The position numbers and the translations under genes were made by a program. The notes beneath the pieces are model-generated. The model made no database searches, was not told the origin of the DNA, and saw only the letters and a program-made list of their open reading frames with translations. A DNA stretch of 11,079 nucleotides from Methanomicrobiales archaeon (GTDB taxonomy: Archaea; Halobacteriota; Methanomicrobia; Methanomicrobiales; JACTUA01): contig JAJRDF010000024.1 in the NCBI GenBank assembly GCA_028678555.1, positions 1-11,079 on the forward strand, read 5' to 3'. Shown in pieces: positions 1 to 7,346 of the stretch (position 1 is the first letter of the stretch; each line of letters begins with the position of its first letter).

Positions 1-1
1 G

Positions 2-361
2 CTGAGGCAGTGGCCGGTCCAGCTGGAACTCCTGAACCCGAATGCCTCTTACTTCGATGACGCGGACCTGCTCATCGCCGCGGACTGCGTCCCCTTCGCC
101 TTCGCTGACTTCCACCGCGACTTCCTGAAGGACAGGATCGTGATCATCTTCTGCCCGAAACTGGACACCGATATTGACGGCTACATCACGAAGCTTGCCG
201 AGATTCTGTCCCGCCACATGATCCGATCCCTCACCATTCTTCACATGGAAGTCCCGTGCTGCAGCGGAGTGACCCACATCGTTGACCGGGCCCTGGAGTT
301 GTCGGGAAAGGAGATCCCGGTGAAGGAGATCACTATCTCCATTGACGGGCAGGTGCTGTGA
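2..361 (+). CDS. Ferredoxin-family 4Fe-4S protein, C-terminal part (5' end outside window)
   Basis: The reading frame is open from base 2 to a TGA at 359-361, giving about 119 residues with no start inside the window that fits the family; the gene begins upstream. The residues follow the C-terminal domain of a group of ferredoxin-like proteins common in strict anaerobes and methanogens: LRQWPVQLELLNPNA near the start, then LLIAADCVPFAFADFH, a CPKLD motif, and MEVPCCSG near the end. In that family the 4Fe-4S cluster motifs lie in the N-terminal half, which is not visible here. The remaining cysteines (AADC, FCPK, PCC) are conserved family positions. The protein is probably a cytoplasmic electron carrier or iron-sulfur accessory protein; its partner is unknown. 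A GTG at 140 could be read as a start but would cut the conserved domain in half. Confidence 0.8.
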   Translation: MRQWPVQLELLNPNASYFDDADLLIAADCVPFAFADFHRDFLKDRIVIIFCPKLDTDIDGYITKLAEILSRHMIRSLTILHMEVPCCSGVTHIVDRALELSGKEIPVKEITISIDGQVL

Positions 362-528
362 TCTCCTCACGTATGCTACAGGAGGAAGCCACTGCACCGG
401 CTTAGCCTGTGCCTGCCATCCTCCTTCGCCTGGTCCACATGCAGTCCAGGCTGGGTGAGGTATGTCCCGGTACATCCAGTTGTTCCTCACCCGATGGCAA
501 CACGATTATCCCGTTCTCCATCGAGCAT

Positions 529-975
529 ATGAGTATGTCCACCACTGCAGCAGAACAGTCAAATATGCAGGTTGTCCGCCAATTTTTCGACGTCGGCCCT
601 TCAAAAGGTGACCTCAAGGCGGCCGATGCACTGCTCGCTTCCGAATTTTCACTCCATACTCCCCTGCCGACACCGGGACCGGGGATCGAGGCGATGAACA
701 TGGTCATCACCACCTGCCGGGCTGCCTTCCATGGATTGCATGTCAGCATCGAAGATATGATGGCGGATGGCGACAGGGTCACCTGCCGTTTCACTGCACG
801 GGGTATCCACCGGGGTGAGTTCATGGGTCTTCCGCCGACTGGAAAAGAGATTGAAATGACCGGCATTGAAATTTTCCGTCTGCGCGAGGGGAAGATCGCC
901 GAGCTCTGGGGCGAGGCGAATCTGATGGGCCTCATGCAGCAGCTCGGGGTGTTGCCAGGCTCGCCAGGGAAGTAA
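529..975 (+). CDS. SnoaL-like ester cyclase family protein
   Basis: The protein of 148 residues fits the SnoaL/NTF2-like fold used by polyketide cyclases and 'ester cyclase' proteins. Visible family landmarks are the N-terminal helix MQVVRQFFDVG, the HTPLPTPGPG segment, a helix ending in CRAAFHGL, the IEDMMADGDRVTCRFTARG strand pair, GEFMGLPPTGKEI, and the closing strand FRLREGKIAELWGEAN. The length matches the single-domain family. The frame stays open upstream to a GTG at 409, but those 40 extra residues look unlike the family and no ribosome site sits correctly before them: the GGAGG at 381-385 is too far away and a stop follows it. The ATG at 529, or the one at 535, is preferred, although it also lacks a clear Shine-Dalgarno. 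A weak AT-rich stretch (GATTATC, around 503) would suit a leaderless transcript. The substrate is unknown. It shares a likely transcript with the CxxC protein that starts 3 nt later. Confidence 0.8.
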   Translation: MSMSTTAAEQSNMQVVRQFFDVGPSKGDLKAADALLASEFSLHTPLPTPGPGIEAMNMVITTCRAAFHGLHVSIEDMMADGDRVTCRFTARGIHRGEFMGLPPTGKEIEMTGIEIFRLREGKIAELWGEANLMGLMQQLGVLPGSPGK

Positions 976-978
976 CCG

Positions 979-1296
979 ATGGCAGGTGACGAAAAGGACG
1001 GGTATTACTGCACGATCTGTGGGGGGATCCCTCCGGATCAGATCAAGATCAAGAAGATACCCATCGACGGGAAGGAGACGGGAATTGACCGGCTGGACTG
1101 GATCGTCCAGGACGTAGCGTCATTGCACCTATCCGACGATGAAGCGATCGCCGATGCCCTGGTGAAACGGGTCCGGCAGTTCAACTACATCCCCACCAGG
1201 AAGATGCAGGAGTACCGCTCGGCCCTCCTGCGGGAGTACCACATGGTCGTTTCCGGGGGGAAACGCCGTAACTGGGATGATACCGTCAGGGGATGA
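979..1296 (+). CDS. Small CxxC-containing conserved protein of unknown function
   Basis: This 105-residue soluble protein has a single CxxC pair (C11, C14, in YYCTICGG) followed by a charged segment rich in Lys and Ile, then a helical C-terminal half (LDWIVQDVASL, ADALVKRVRQFNYIP, MQEYRSALLREY). The CxxC could hold a metal or act in redox chemistry, but with only one visible Cys pair a zinc or Fe-S site would need a partner or a dimer. Similar small proteins occur in methanogens and other anaerobes, as I recall, without an agreed function; some carry transcription-factor names that nothing seen here supports. The ATG lies 3 nt after the TAA of the SnoaL-like gene, and a purine-rich AGGGAAG just before that stop can serve as its ribosome site. 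Translational coupling is therefore likely. No function is assigned. Confidence 0.75.
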   Translation: MAGDEKDGYYCTICGGIPPDQIKIKKIPIDGKETGIDRLDWIVQDVASLHLSDDEAIADALVKRVRQFNYIPTRKMQEYRSALLREYHMVVSGGKRRNWDDTVRG

Positions 1297-1395
1297 GGGT
1301 TCGTGTACGATGAAAGGGGGATCGTGCGGGATGGCATCAGCCGGCGCATCCCACCGCTCACTGGCACGGTTTCCTCGTCGGAAAGAACAGGCCGT

Positions 1396-1725
1396 TCAGA
1401 GGTCCACGAACAGTGAACCGTCCTGCACCCTGACCGGGTAGGTCTTCAGGTCCGTTGCCACCTTTCCGGTGGCGAACTTCACGAGTGTACTCACGTTCTG
1501 CACCACTTTCCCGGTGGTGACATCATACCGGGAGCCGTGGCGGGGACAGGTGACCACTGCCCCCTCCAGTTTCCCCTTCGTCAGGTCTCCCTGCATGTGC
1601 GAACAGACGGCATCCATCGCATGGAAGGTTCCGCCGATGTTCGCGACAAGTATCTTCTTTCCGCCTGCAGTGAATCCCCTCATCGAACCGGGGGGGATCT
1701 CGGATGAAATGCCAAGATTTTCCAT
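1396..1725 (-). CDS. Rieske [2Fe-2S] ferredoxin
   Basis: The protein has 109 residues, the usual length of a stand-alone Rieske ferredoxin of the dioxygenase or nitrite-reductase small-subunit type. Both cluster-binding motifs are complete: C41-S-H43 (DAVCSHMQGDL) and C60-PR-H63 (VVTCPRHGSRYD), spaced 16 residues apart, so one [2Fe-2S] cluster bound by two Cys and two His is expected. The C-terminal beta strand with YPVRVQDGSLFV is typical. There is no signal peptide or membrane segment, so it should be a cytoplasmic electron carrier; no matching oxygenase or reductase is in the window. The ATG at 1725 follows AGGGGAG (1734-1740) at good spacing, and this ribosome site lies inside the end of the Lon-like gene, whose stop is 5 nt upstream. 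The two are almost certainly co-transcribed. Confidence 0.92.
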   Translation of the reverse strand: MENLGISSEIPPGSMRGFTAGGKKILVANIGGTFHAMDAVCSHMQGDLTKGKLEGAVVTCPRHGSRYDVTTGKVVQNVSTLVKFATGKVATDLKTYPVRVQDGSLFVDL

Positions 1726-1730
1726 GATGC

Positions 1731-4148
1731 TTACTCCCCTGCCTTGAATTCCTTGTACGTCTCTGCCAGTTCGCGGAGGCGTCTATCCACCAGGAAGTTC
1801 ACCGTGCCCTTCGGGAATTTCCCATCCTCTCCACGCTGGCCGGCCGGAACCCCGGTGAGTACCTCGATCCCCTCATCGATGGTCTTCACAGGGTAGATCC
1901 GGAACTTCCCTGCCTTCGCCGCCTCCACGATCTCCTCTTTTAACATCAGGTTCTGCACGTTGCTGGCCGGGATCATGGCCCCCTGCTCCCCGGTGAGCCC
2001 CTGAACCTTGCAGACCTCGAAGAAACCCTCCAGCTTCTCGTTGACCCCCCCGATGGCCTGGACCTCGCCCCGCTGGTTCACGGAGCCGGTGACGGCGAGC
2101 GTCTGGCGGATGGGAAGGCCGGAGAGCGCCGAGAGGATGGCGTAGAGCTCGGTGCTGGATGCGGAATCTCCATCAATCCCCGAGTAGCTCTGCTCGAAAA
2201 CGAGCCGGGCCGACAGGGAAAGAGGCTTGTCCTGTGAGTATTTGCTGGCCAGGTAGCCGGAGAGGATCAGGACGCCCTTCGTATGGGTGGGACCGCCCAT
2301 CGCCGACTCCCGTTCGATATCCATGATGCCTCCCCGGCCCACCCCGACGCTTGCGGTGACCCGGGAGGGGCGGCCGAATTCAATGTCCCCAAGGCTTATC
2401 ACCGAGAGGCCGTTCACCTGTCCCACGGCATTGCCCTTCGTGTCGATGAGGAAGATCCCCCGGGCGATGTACTCCCGGATCTTCTCCTGGATCAGACTGG
2501 ACCGATAGATCTTCTGCTCGATGGCCTTCTGGACATGTGCACCGGTGGTGAACTCAGACTGCTCCTGGGTGGCATAGTAACTCGCCTCCCGGAGGATGTC
2601 GGCGATGTGGGAGAAACGGGTGCTGAGTTTCTGCTGGTCGTCCGCGAGGCGCGACCCGTACTCCACCATCTTTGCAACCCCGGATGCGTCGAGGTGTTTG
2701 AGGCCGAACTCTGTGCACGCCATGCAGATGTAGGCGGCGTAGTTCCGGACATTCTCTTCGTTCCGGTCCATGGTGGTATCGAAATCCGCCTTGATCTTGA
2801 AGAGCTCCTGGTAGTCCGGATCCTGGGTGTAGAGGATCTGATTGATAATCGGTGTCCCGATCAGGATTACCTTCACATTGAGGGGTATAGGCTCGGGCCT
2901 CAGGCCTTTTGTGGTGATGAATCCCATCCGCTCGCCTGGATCCTCGATAGTCACCTCCCCCGTCTTGAGGGCGGTCTTGAGGCCGTCCCAGGAAAAGGGA
3001 TTCCGGAAGAGGTCCTCCACCGAGATGACCAGGTATCCGCCATTGGCCCGGTGGATCGATCCGGGCCGTATCATGGTAAAATCGGTGGTGACCACGCCGT
3101 ACGAGAACTCCTTCTCGATCTTCCCTACGAGGTTCTGGTAGGTCGGGTTCTTCTCGTAGACAACGGGAGCTCCCTTGACATCAGAGTTGTCCACGAGCAC
3201 GTCCACCTCATACTTCCGGAACATCAGTTCCCGGACCAGCGGATTCTGCATCGGGTTCGGGCCCTGCTGCGGCTGCTGCGGTTGCTGCGGTTGCTGACCT
3301 TCCCCCCCCAGAAACTGGGGCAGGTTGTCGATGATGTCGTTCTGGACGGCATCGATATGGGGGAGGATCTCTGCAACCTTCGCGTATTTATCCTTCATGG
3401 CTGCCACCCGGTGGCCAATGGCGCTGAGGGCCACCTCCCTGTTCAGGGCCACGATCTTCTCGTTCCCTTTCTGGTCCAGGTCCCGAAGCTCCCGGAACCG
3501 GTTCCGCAGTTCCGCCATGAGGTCCAGCCGTCTCTTCTGGAAATCCGCCTGTTCTGCAGGGGGGAGGGCCAGGAACTCCTCCTGCGGGAGCGGTTTCCCA
3601 TCCTTTACGGGTATGGTCAGGAGACCGGTGGGGCTTGGCTGGATGAGGAACCCTTTCTCCTGGGCGGTGGCATCGATACGGGCAAAGATCTGGGCCTTCT
3701 CATTCTCAATGGACTGGATCGCGGCATTGGACCGGTTCACGTAGTCCTCGCTCTCGAAGACCTTGGGGATCACCCGTTTCGCCTCGCTGATGAAGGCGGC
3801 CATATCCTCCTTGAAATCTGTCCCCATTCCCGGGGGGAGCCGGATGGCATTGGGCTCGTACGGGTCAGAGAAGTTGTTCACATAGATCCAGTCATACCCC
3901 TGTGGCCGTGTACTGGCCAGCCGGTCCAGGAACTTCTTGACCGCGGATTTTCTTCCGGTGCCATGGAGCCCGGAGACAAAGACATTAAATCCCTGCTGCT
4001 GGATGTCCAGGCCGAAGGTGAGGGCGGCGAGGGCCCTTTCCTGGCCAATGATCTCCTCCAGGGGCTTCAGTTCCCGGGTGCTCCCGCACTCCACCTGATC
4101 CACAGAAAATGCATTCCGGTAGCGCTCCTCGCCCAGTGGCTCTGCCAT
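1731..4148 (-). CDS. Lon-family protease, LonC-like type with AAA_32 domain and degraded ATPase motifs
   Basis: The protein has 805 residues. An N-terminal AAA-like region contains a P-loop-like stretch G60-LHGTGRKS, in which Arg66 stands where Walker A has Lys. A charged helical insert follows (about 110-290), then a QQP-repeat linker (285-295), then GGYLVISVEDLF (370-381), where Walker B would have Asp-Glu. The C-terminal third is a complete Lon (S16) protease domain with Ser662 (GIDGDSASS) and Lys705 (GGVNEKLEG), 43 residues apart as in bacterial Lon. This order matches the AAA_32/LonC-helical family; the characterised LonC of Meiothermus works without ATP. Unlike the usual archaeal LonB it has no transmembrane segment, so it should be cytoplasmic. 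The ATG at 4148 is preceded by GGTGA (4155-4159 on the complementary strand). The downstream neighbour is the Rieske gene. The protease assignment is secure; ATP independence is inferred. Confidence 0.93.
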   Translation of the reverse strand: MAEPLGEERYRNAFSVDQVECGSTRELKPLEEIIGQERALAALTFGLDIQQQGFNVFVSGLHGTGRKSAVKKFLDRLASTRPQGYDWIYVNNFSDPYEPNAIRLPPGMGTDFKEDMAAFISEAKRVIPKVFESEDYVNRSNAAIQSIENEKAQIFARIDATAQEKGFLIQPSPTGLLTIPVKDGKPLPQEEFLALPPAEQADFQKRRLDLMAELRNRFRELRDLDQKGNEKIVALNREVALSAIGHRVAAMKDKYAKVAEILPHIDAVQNDIIDNLPQFLGGEGQQPQQPQQPQQGPNPMQNPLVRELMFRKYEVDVLVDNSDVKGAPVVYEKNPTYQNLVGKIEKEFSYGVVTTDFTMIRPGSIHRANGGYLVISVEDLFRNPFSWDGLKTALKTGEVTIEDPGERMGFITTKGLRPEPIPLNVKVILIGTPIINQILYTQDPDYQELFKIKADFDTTMDRNEENVRNYAAYICMACTEFGLKHLDASGVAKMVEYGSRLADDQQKLSTRFSHIADILREASYYATQEQSEFTTGAHVQKAIEQKIYRSSLIQEKIREYIARGIFLIDTKGNAVGQVNGLSVISLGDIEFGRPSRVTASVGVGRGGIMDIERESAMGGPTHTKGVLILSGYLASKYSQDKPLSLSARLVFEQSYSGIDGDSASSTELYAILSALSGLPIRQTLAVTGSVNQRGEVQAIGGVNEKLEGFFEVCKVQGLTGEQGAMIPASNVQNLMLKEEIVEAAKAGKFRIYPVKTIDEGIEVLTGVPAGQRGEDGKFPKGTVNFLVDRRLRELAETYKEFKAGE
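3264..3296 (-). repeat. In-frame 9-nt tandem repeat encoding QQP units
   Basis: Three consecutive 9-nt units, each coding Gln-Gln-Pro, occupy 3270-3296, followed in coding direction by one more Gln-Gln (3264-3269). They differ only in CAA versus CAG. They sit in the Lon-like protein between the helical insert and the rest of the AAA-like region, and probably form a flexible linker. Such short coding repeats are prone to slippage, so length may differ between strains. Confidence 0.85.
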
Positions 4149-4172
4149 CCCAGTTCACCGGGGAACTATTCG

Positions 4173-4203
4173 CGGTTCCCCCCTGATGAGCTTTTGGGAA
4201 CCG
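4173..4203 (-). promoter_or_regulatory. Inverted repeat upstream of the Lon-like gene, candidate operator
   Basis: Perfect 8-bp arms CGGTTCCC (4173-4180) and GGGAACCG (4196-4203) flank a 15-nt spacer. The element lies 25 to 55 nt upstream of the protease start. A weak TATA-like CCTAAAAA (minus strand, about 4216-4209) would place a transcription start near 4187, inside the repeat, which is a common layout for a repressor site. It also lies downstream of the dienelactone hydrolase stop, so it might instead be a transcript-end hairpin, but no T-run follows it on the minus strand. Confidence 0.4.
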
Positions 4204-4258
4204 GGCAGTTTTTAGGATACGCACCTCCAGCCGGGGAATGCCTCTGAAAAGGGAGGGT

Positions 4259-5035
4259 TCAGGTGAGGGTCCGCCGGAAGAAGGCGACCATCTCCCGGTA
4301 GGCGTCCTGTGACGGATCGTCGTGCGAGAGGGTTCCGTTGGTGATCATGAACCCGTGGGGCTTCCCCTGGTACACCTTCAGCTCAAAGTACTTGTCTGCC
4401 GCGTCCAGTTCCATGGTGTAGTTGTAGATGCTCTGGACAGGGCTGGGCACGTCACGGGTGCCATGGATGATGAGCATCGGGACCTGCAGCTCCGGGATCC
4501 GGGAAGCCGGTATGGTGTCATTGGTAGCCCCGTTGTAGGGGAACCCGTACCAGGCCACGCCGGACCGGAACTCAGGCATCCGGGGGAGGAAGAGCATCGT
4601 GTACCGCCCCCCGGCGCAGAACCCGGTGAGGCCAGCCCGGTCCATGTCCGGCTCGGGACGGGTGGCGAGATATGCCAGGGAGCCACGGATGATCGCCTCT
4701 ACCGTGGCATCCTCCTGCTGCCGCCCGTACGTCTGCCACTCGGGAGCAATGGTCACAAAGCCATCCGAAGCCAGGTCCCCCACCATCTCCCGGTAGCCCG
4801 GTTCCAGCCCGTTGAAGGAGTGGAGAAGGACAATGGCAGGGAACTTCCCTGATCCGGCCGGTACCGCGAGGAACGCGGGATACTCCCGGCCACTGGCGGT
4901 GATATTCACTGTGGTCATGGACACGGGCGTGAGTGTCACGCCATCCCGGGGCTCCTCTTCTGACATGCACCCGGCCCCGACGGTCAGCAGGATCGCGATG
5001 GCAATACAGGCGAAAAAGACATGATATGTTCTCAT
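4259..5035 (-). CDS. Dienelactone hydrolase family protein, probable lipoprotein
   Basis: The protein has 258 residues. Positions 5-20 form a hydrophobic signal segment followed by GAGC at 20-23, so Cys23 is a likely lipid-attachment site and the enzyme would face outside the cell membrane. The mature part is an alpha/beta hydrolase of the dienelactone hydrolase family: strand IVLLHS (68-73), nucleophile elbow GFCAGG with Cys140, acid Asp195 in HGTRD, and His227 in GKPHGF. A Cys nucleophile is characteristic of true dienelactone hydrolases. The natural substrate is unknown; in methanogens such proteins are usually left as general hydrolases. The ATG at 5035 is preceded by a G-rich stretch with GGTG. 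The lipobox is not a perfect match because it lacks Leu three positions before the Cys. The gene runs in the same direction as the protease, but the 110-nt gap and the operator-like repeat suggest separate control. Confidence 0.88.
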   Translation of the reverse strand: MRTYHVFFACIAIAILLTVGAGCMSEEEPRDGVTLTPVSMTTVNITASGREYPAFLAVPAGSGKFPAIVLLHSFNGLEPGYREMVGDLASDGFVTIAPEWQTYGRQQEDATVEAIIRGSLAYLATRPEPDMDRAGLTGFCAGGRYTMLFLPRMPEFRSGVAWYGFPYNGATNDTIPASRIPELQVPMLIIHGTRDVPSPVQSIYNYTMELDAADKYFELKVYQGKPHGFMITNGTLSHDDPSQDAYREMVAFFRRTLT

Positions 5036-5218
5036 ACCATCCCCACCGGACGGCTCTCACCAGACTCCCATAATCCTTTGCCATCTTCTCACAATTTCTC
5101 TCACGTGCCACCCACCCTGTTCCTGCATCCAGAGGACCATCTGGACAGCAGGATCAGCCGTCTTGACCTCTCCCCCATCCTTCGTCTCTCCCCCGTGTTC
5201 GCGCTGAACAGTAAAATC

Positions 5219-5230
5219 CGATATCTTAAA
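5219..5230 (+). promoter_or_regulatory. Candidate archaeal TATA box for the UPF0114 gene
   Basis: The sequence GATATCTTAAAG, preceded by the A-rich GTAAAATCC, is the most TATA-like stretch in the 247-nt divergent region between the hydrolase and UPF0114 genes. It would start transcription near 5250 and leave a leader of roughly 33 nt before the ATG at 5283. No equally good box was seen for the leftward hydrolase gene. Confidence 0.35.
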
Positions 5231-5282
5231 GAGAATTGCAGCCGTTCATGTCCTGAGCCCATCCATTCATGGCAGGAAACTC

Positions 5283-5867
5283 ATGAATCCGGACGACACC
5301 CGTACCCCCGATGGGAACGAAGGAGCACCACACACGTCTCAGGAGAAAGGGGAGGCTCATTCATCGTCGCAGCAGGAATCGCAGGGGCATCACACGCCGA
5401 CAACGTTTGTCCATTCCCTTGCATTCACCAGCAAATGGCTCTTTCTCCTTGCGGTTATTGGTACCGGAATTATTTCTGTGGCTCTTTTTTTGTATGGTTT
5501 CCTCCTGAGCCTCTACGGGGTGTATCACATTGTCCTGAATTTCAGCGTGGATATTCATGTGGTCAAGGAATATCTCGCCACCGCGGTCCAGATCATTGAT
5601 ATCTTCCTGGTAGCCACGGTCTTTTACCTGATCTCCATGGGGCTCTATGAGCTCTTCATCGCAAAAGCACCCCTTCCCGGGTGGGTGGAAATTCGCACTC
5701 TTGACGACCTGAAAACGAAACTTCTCGGGCTCACGGTCATTGCGCTCGCAGTGATCTTCCTCGGCGCCGCTCTCACCCTGAGTACGGGAACCGGGATCCT
5801 GGAACTCGGGGCCGCAATCGGAATCATGATTGCTGCCATCGCGGCCTACCTCTGGGTAAAAATTTAA
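5283..5867 (+). CDS. UPF0114 (YqhA-like) integral membrane protein
   Basis: The 194-residue protein begins with about 45 polar residues rich in Ser, Gln, His and Glu, then has four hydrophobic helices at roughly 51-83, 98-125, 147-168 and 171-192. The loop before helix 3, PLPGWVEIRTLDDLKTKLLGL, is the hallmark of the UPF0114/YqhA family, as is the SMGLYELFI end of helix 2. Family members are usually shorter because they lack such a long polar N-terminus, so this extension is a local feature. The role of the family is not established. The ATG at 5283 is chosen because an upstream ATG at 5270 runs into a stop within five codons. Its ribosome site is weak (GCAGGAA). It is flanked by oppositely directed genes and is probably a single-gene transcript ending at a T-run just after the stop. 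Confidence 0.87.
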   Translation: MNPDDTRTPDGNEGAPHTSQEKGEAHSSSQQESQGHHTPTTFVHSLAFTSKWLFLLAVIGTGIISVALFLYGFLLSLYGVYHIVLNFSVDIHVVKEYLATAVQIIDIFLVATVFYLISMGLYELFIAKAPLPGWVEIRTLDDLKTKLLGLTVIALAVIFLGAALTLSTGTGILELGAAIGIMIAAIAAYLWVKI

Positions 5868-5873
5868 TTTTTT
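5868..5873 (+). terminator. T-rich transcription terminator after the UPF0114 gene
   Basis: Six consecutive T follow the TAA stop directly, inside an AT-rich stretch (AATTTAATTTTTT) that stands out from the GC-rich surroundings. Archaeal RNA polymerase commonly ends at such T-runs without a strong hairpin. On the other strand, an A5 run at 5906-5910 between short GGAAA/TTTCC arms could end the convergent radical SAM transcript, with weaker support. Confidence 0.45.
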
Positions 5874-6005
5874 CCGTGTTTCGAATGACAGTTGATACGT
5901 ACCGGAAAAATCTATTTCCCGGGGATGAAGGGAAGGACTCCGCCTGTCCGGTACTGATCCTCTTCCAGAACAGGAACGACCCCTGTCCGCGGTGTGCAGG
6001 AGGTG

Positions 6006-7346
6006 CTACCCCGGGGCGTTTCTTCGATGTGTGCGTGACCCGTCCCCTGTTGTCTTTTTCCCTGCCATGAATTTCATCACATGGGACGGCGGCCGGCCGG
6101 CGTTCAGTTCCTGTACCATGAATTCCATCGGCCCGGCGATATGCGAGAAGAACATCCGGTAACCTTCACAGAGATAATTCAGGCCCGGCTCCCCCTCAGG
6201 AGTGACCGCGAACCGGTTCTTCGGGCATTCGCCATGGCATGCAAAGAGCACCGGGCAATTCCGGCAGTAACCCGGGAGCGTCTCCCGCTTGTCACGGCCA
6301 AACTGCACCTGTCTCCCGCTGTTGACCAGTTCTTTCGCAGGAACCGAGAGGATATTCCCGAGCAGGTGATCCGGGTCGACAAAATGATCGCACGAGTAGA
6401 TATCGCCGTTATGCTCGATCACCATCGCGGTCCCGCAGGTAGGCGAGAAGACGCATATCCCATGCGGCTCCCCGTACCAGCTGGCGAGGGCGGTGTCGAA
6501 ATGCTGCACATAGACGGTTCCCACGTCATGCCTCACCCATTCATCGAAGACCCCGACCAGAAACTTCCCCCACTGTTCCGGCCTGACGGACCAGGGGTTC
6601 ACGGTACCGCTCTCCTGGTCCTGTTCCACCACGGGAATGAACTGGAGAAACCGGGCCTTCACCCCGTCACGGAAGAACCGGTACACCTCGAGGGGGTGGT
6701 CCCCGTTCGCGGCATTCACGGTGCAGAGGATATTGAAATCCACGCGATGCTTTTTCAGGAGAGAGAGACCCCGCATCACGCGGTTAAAAGTTACCTTCCC
6801 CGCAGCGTCTGTCCTGCAGGCATCGTGCAATTCCCGGGGTCCGTCAAGGCTGATACCCACGAGGAACCGGTTGGCCCGGAAAAATTCGCACCACCGGTCG
6901 TCCACCAGGATACCATTCGTCTGGATGGTGTTCTGGATCACCATGCCCGGCCTGCGGTATTTCTTCTGCAAAGCCATTGCCTTCTCAAAGAAATCCCGGC
7001 CCAGGAGCGTCGGCTCGCCACCCTGCCATGCAAAGGTGACCTCCGGGATGCAGTGGGCTTCGATGGTCTGCCGGATGTACTCCTCCAGAACCTTATCCGG
7101 CATCCGGAACCTGCTCCCCGGGTACAGCTCACCCTTGCGCAGGTAGAAGCAGTACCGGCAGGCCAGGTTGCACCGGGAGCCGCCGGGTTTTGCCATGAGA
7201 TGGAATGCAGGGAGCTGGCAGGCAGGCATGGATTTCAGAAGATCTTCGGTGACAGATGAAAAAAGGGTATTGCTCCCGGGTATCTTACCGGCGGGGGTCT
7301 CCAGGAATTCCCGCCAACCTGATCCTGTCAACAAACGGGAATCCAT
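6006..7346 (-). CDS. Anaerobic sulfatase-maturating radical SAM enzyme (anSME type, SPASM domain)
   Basis: The product has 446 residues from the ATG at 7346. The radical SAM cluster motif is C59-NLA-C63-RY-C66 in the family context FHLMAKPGGSRCNLACRYCFYL. WQGGEPTLLG follows at 107-116 as the SAM-binding segment, and IQTNG near 141. The C-terminal SPASM region has eight cysteines (298, 304, 319, 361, 364, 370, 374, 393) for two auxiliary 4Fe-4S clusters, including CRNCPVLFACHGECPKNRF. VQHFD (Asp284) matches the position of the catalytic Asp of anSME. Such enzymes oxidise a Cys or Ser of a sulfatase to formylglycine in the cytoplasm without oxygen. An arylsulfatase C-terminus at the right edge supports this role. 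The start is uncertain: the frame runs up to a TTG at 7364, and an ATG at 7229 would remove a poorly conserved N-terminus; none has a clear ribosome site. Confidence 0.9.
   Translation of the reverse strand: MDSRLLTGSGWREFLETPAGKIPGSNTLFSSVTEDLLKSMPACQLPAFHLMAKPGGSRCNLACRYCFYLRKGELYPGSRFRMPDKVLEEYIRQTIEAHCIPEVTFAWQGGEPTLLGRDFFEKAMALQKKYRRPGMVIQNTIQTNGILVDDRWCEFFRANRFLVGISLDGPRELHDACRTDAAGKVTFNRVMRGLSLLKKHRVDFNILCTVNAANGDHPLEVYRFFRDGVKARFLQFIPVVEQDQESGTVNPWSVRPEQWGKFLVGVFDEWVRHDVGTVYVQHFDTALASWYGEPHGICVFSPTCGTAMVIEHNGDIYSCDHFVDPDHLLGNILSVPAKELVNSGRQVQFGRDKRETLPGYCRNCPVLFACHGECPKNRFAVTPEGEPGLNYLCEGYRMFFSHIAGPMEFMVQELNAGRPPSHVMKFMAGKKTTGDGSRTHRRNAPG

Noticed and set aside
409..528. N-terminal extension of the SnoaL-like gene from a GTG at 409
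   Set aside because: The extra 40 residues do not match the family, and the nearby GGAGG is too distant and followed by an in-frame stop before the GTG.
1306..1326. Weak hairpin (ACGAT/ATCGT) between the convergent CxxC and Rieske genes
   Set aside because: A 5-bp stem with a 9-nt loop and no T-run is expected by chance in such sequence.
2283..4247. A 654-codon open frame on the + strand opposite the Lon-like gene
   Set aside because: It is antisense to a clearly conserved protease, resembles no family, and such frames are common opposite GC-rich genes with strong third-position bias.
5876..6070. A short 64-codon + strand frame in the gap after the UPF0114 gene
   Set aside because: It has a GTG start without a ribosome site, directly follows a T-run terminator, and overlaps the end of the maturase gene.
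6081..7259. A 392-codon open frame on the + strand opposite the maturase
   Set aside because: The other strand encodes all radical SAM and SPASM motifs; this one has no recognisable domain.
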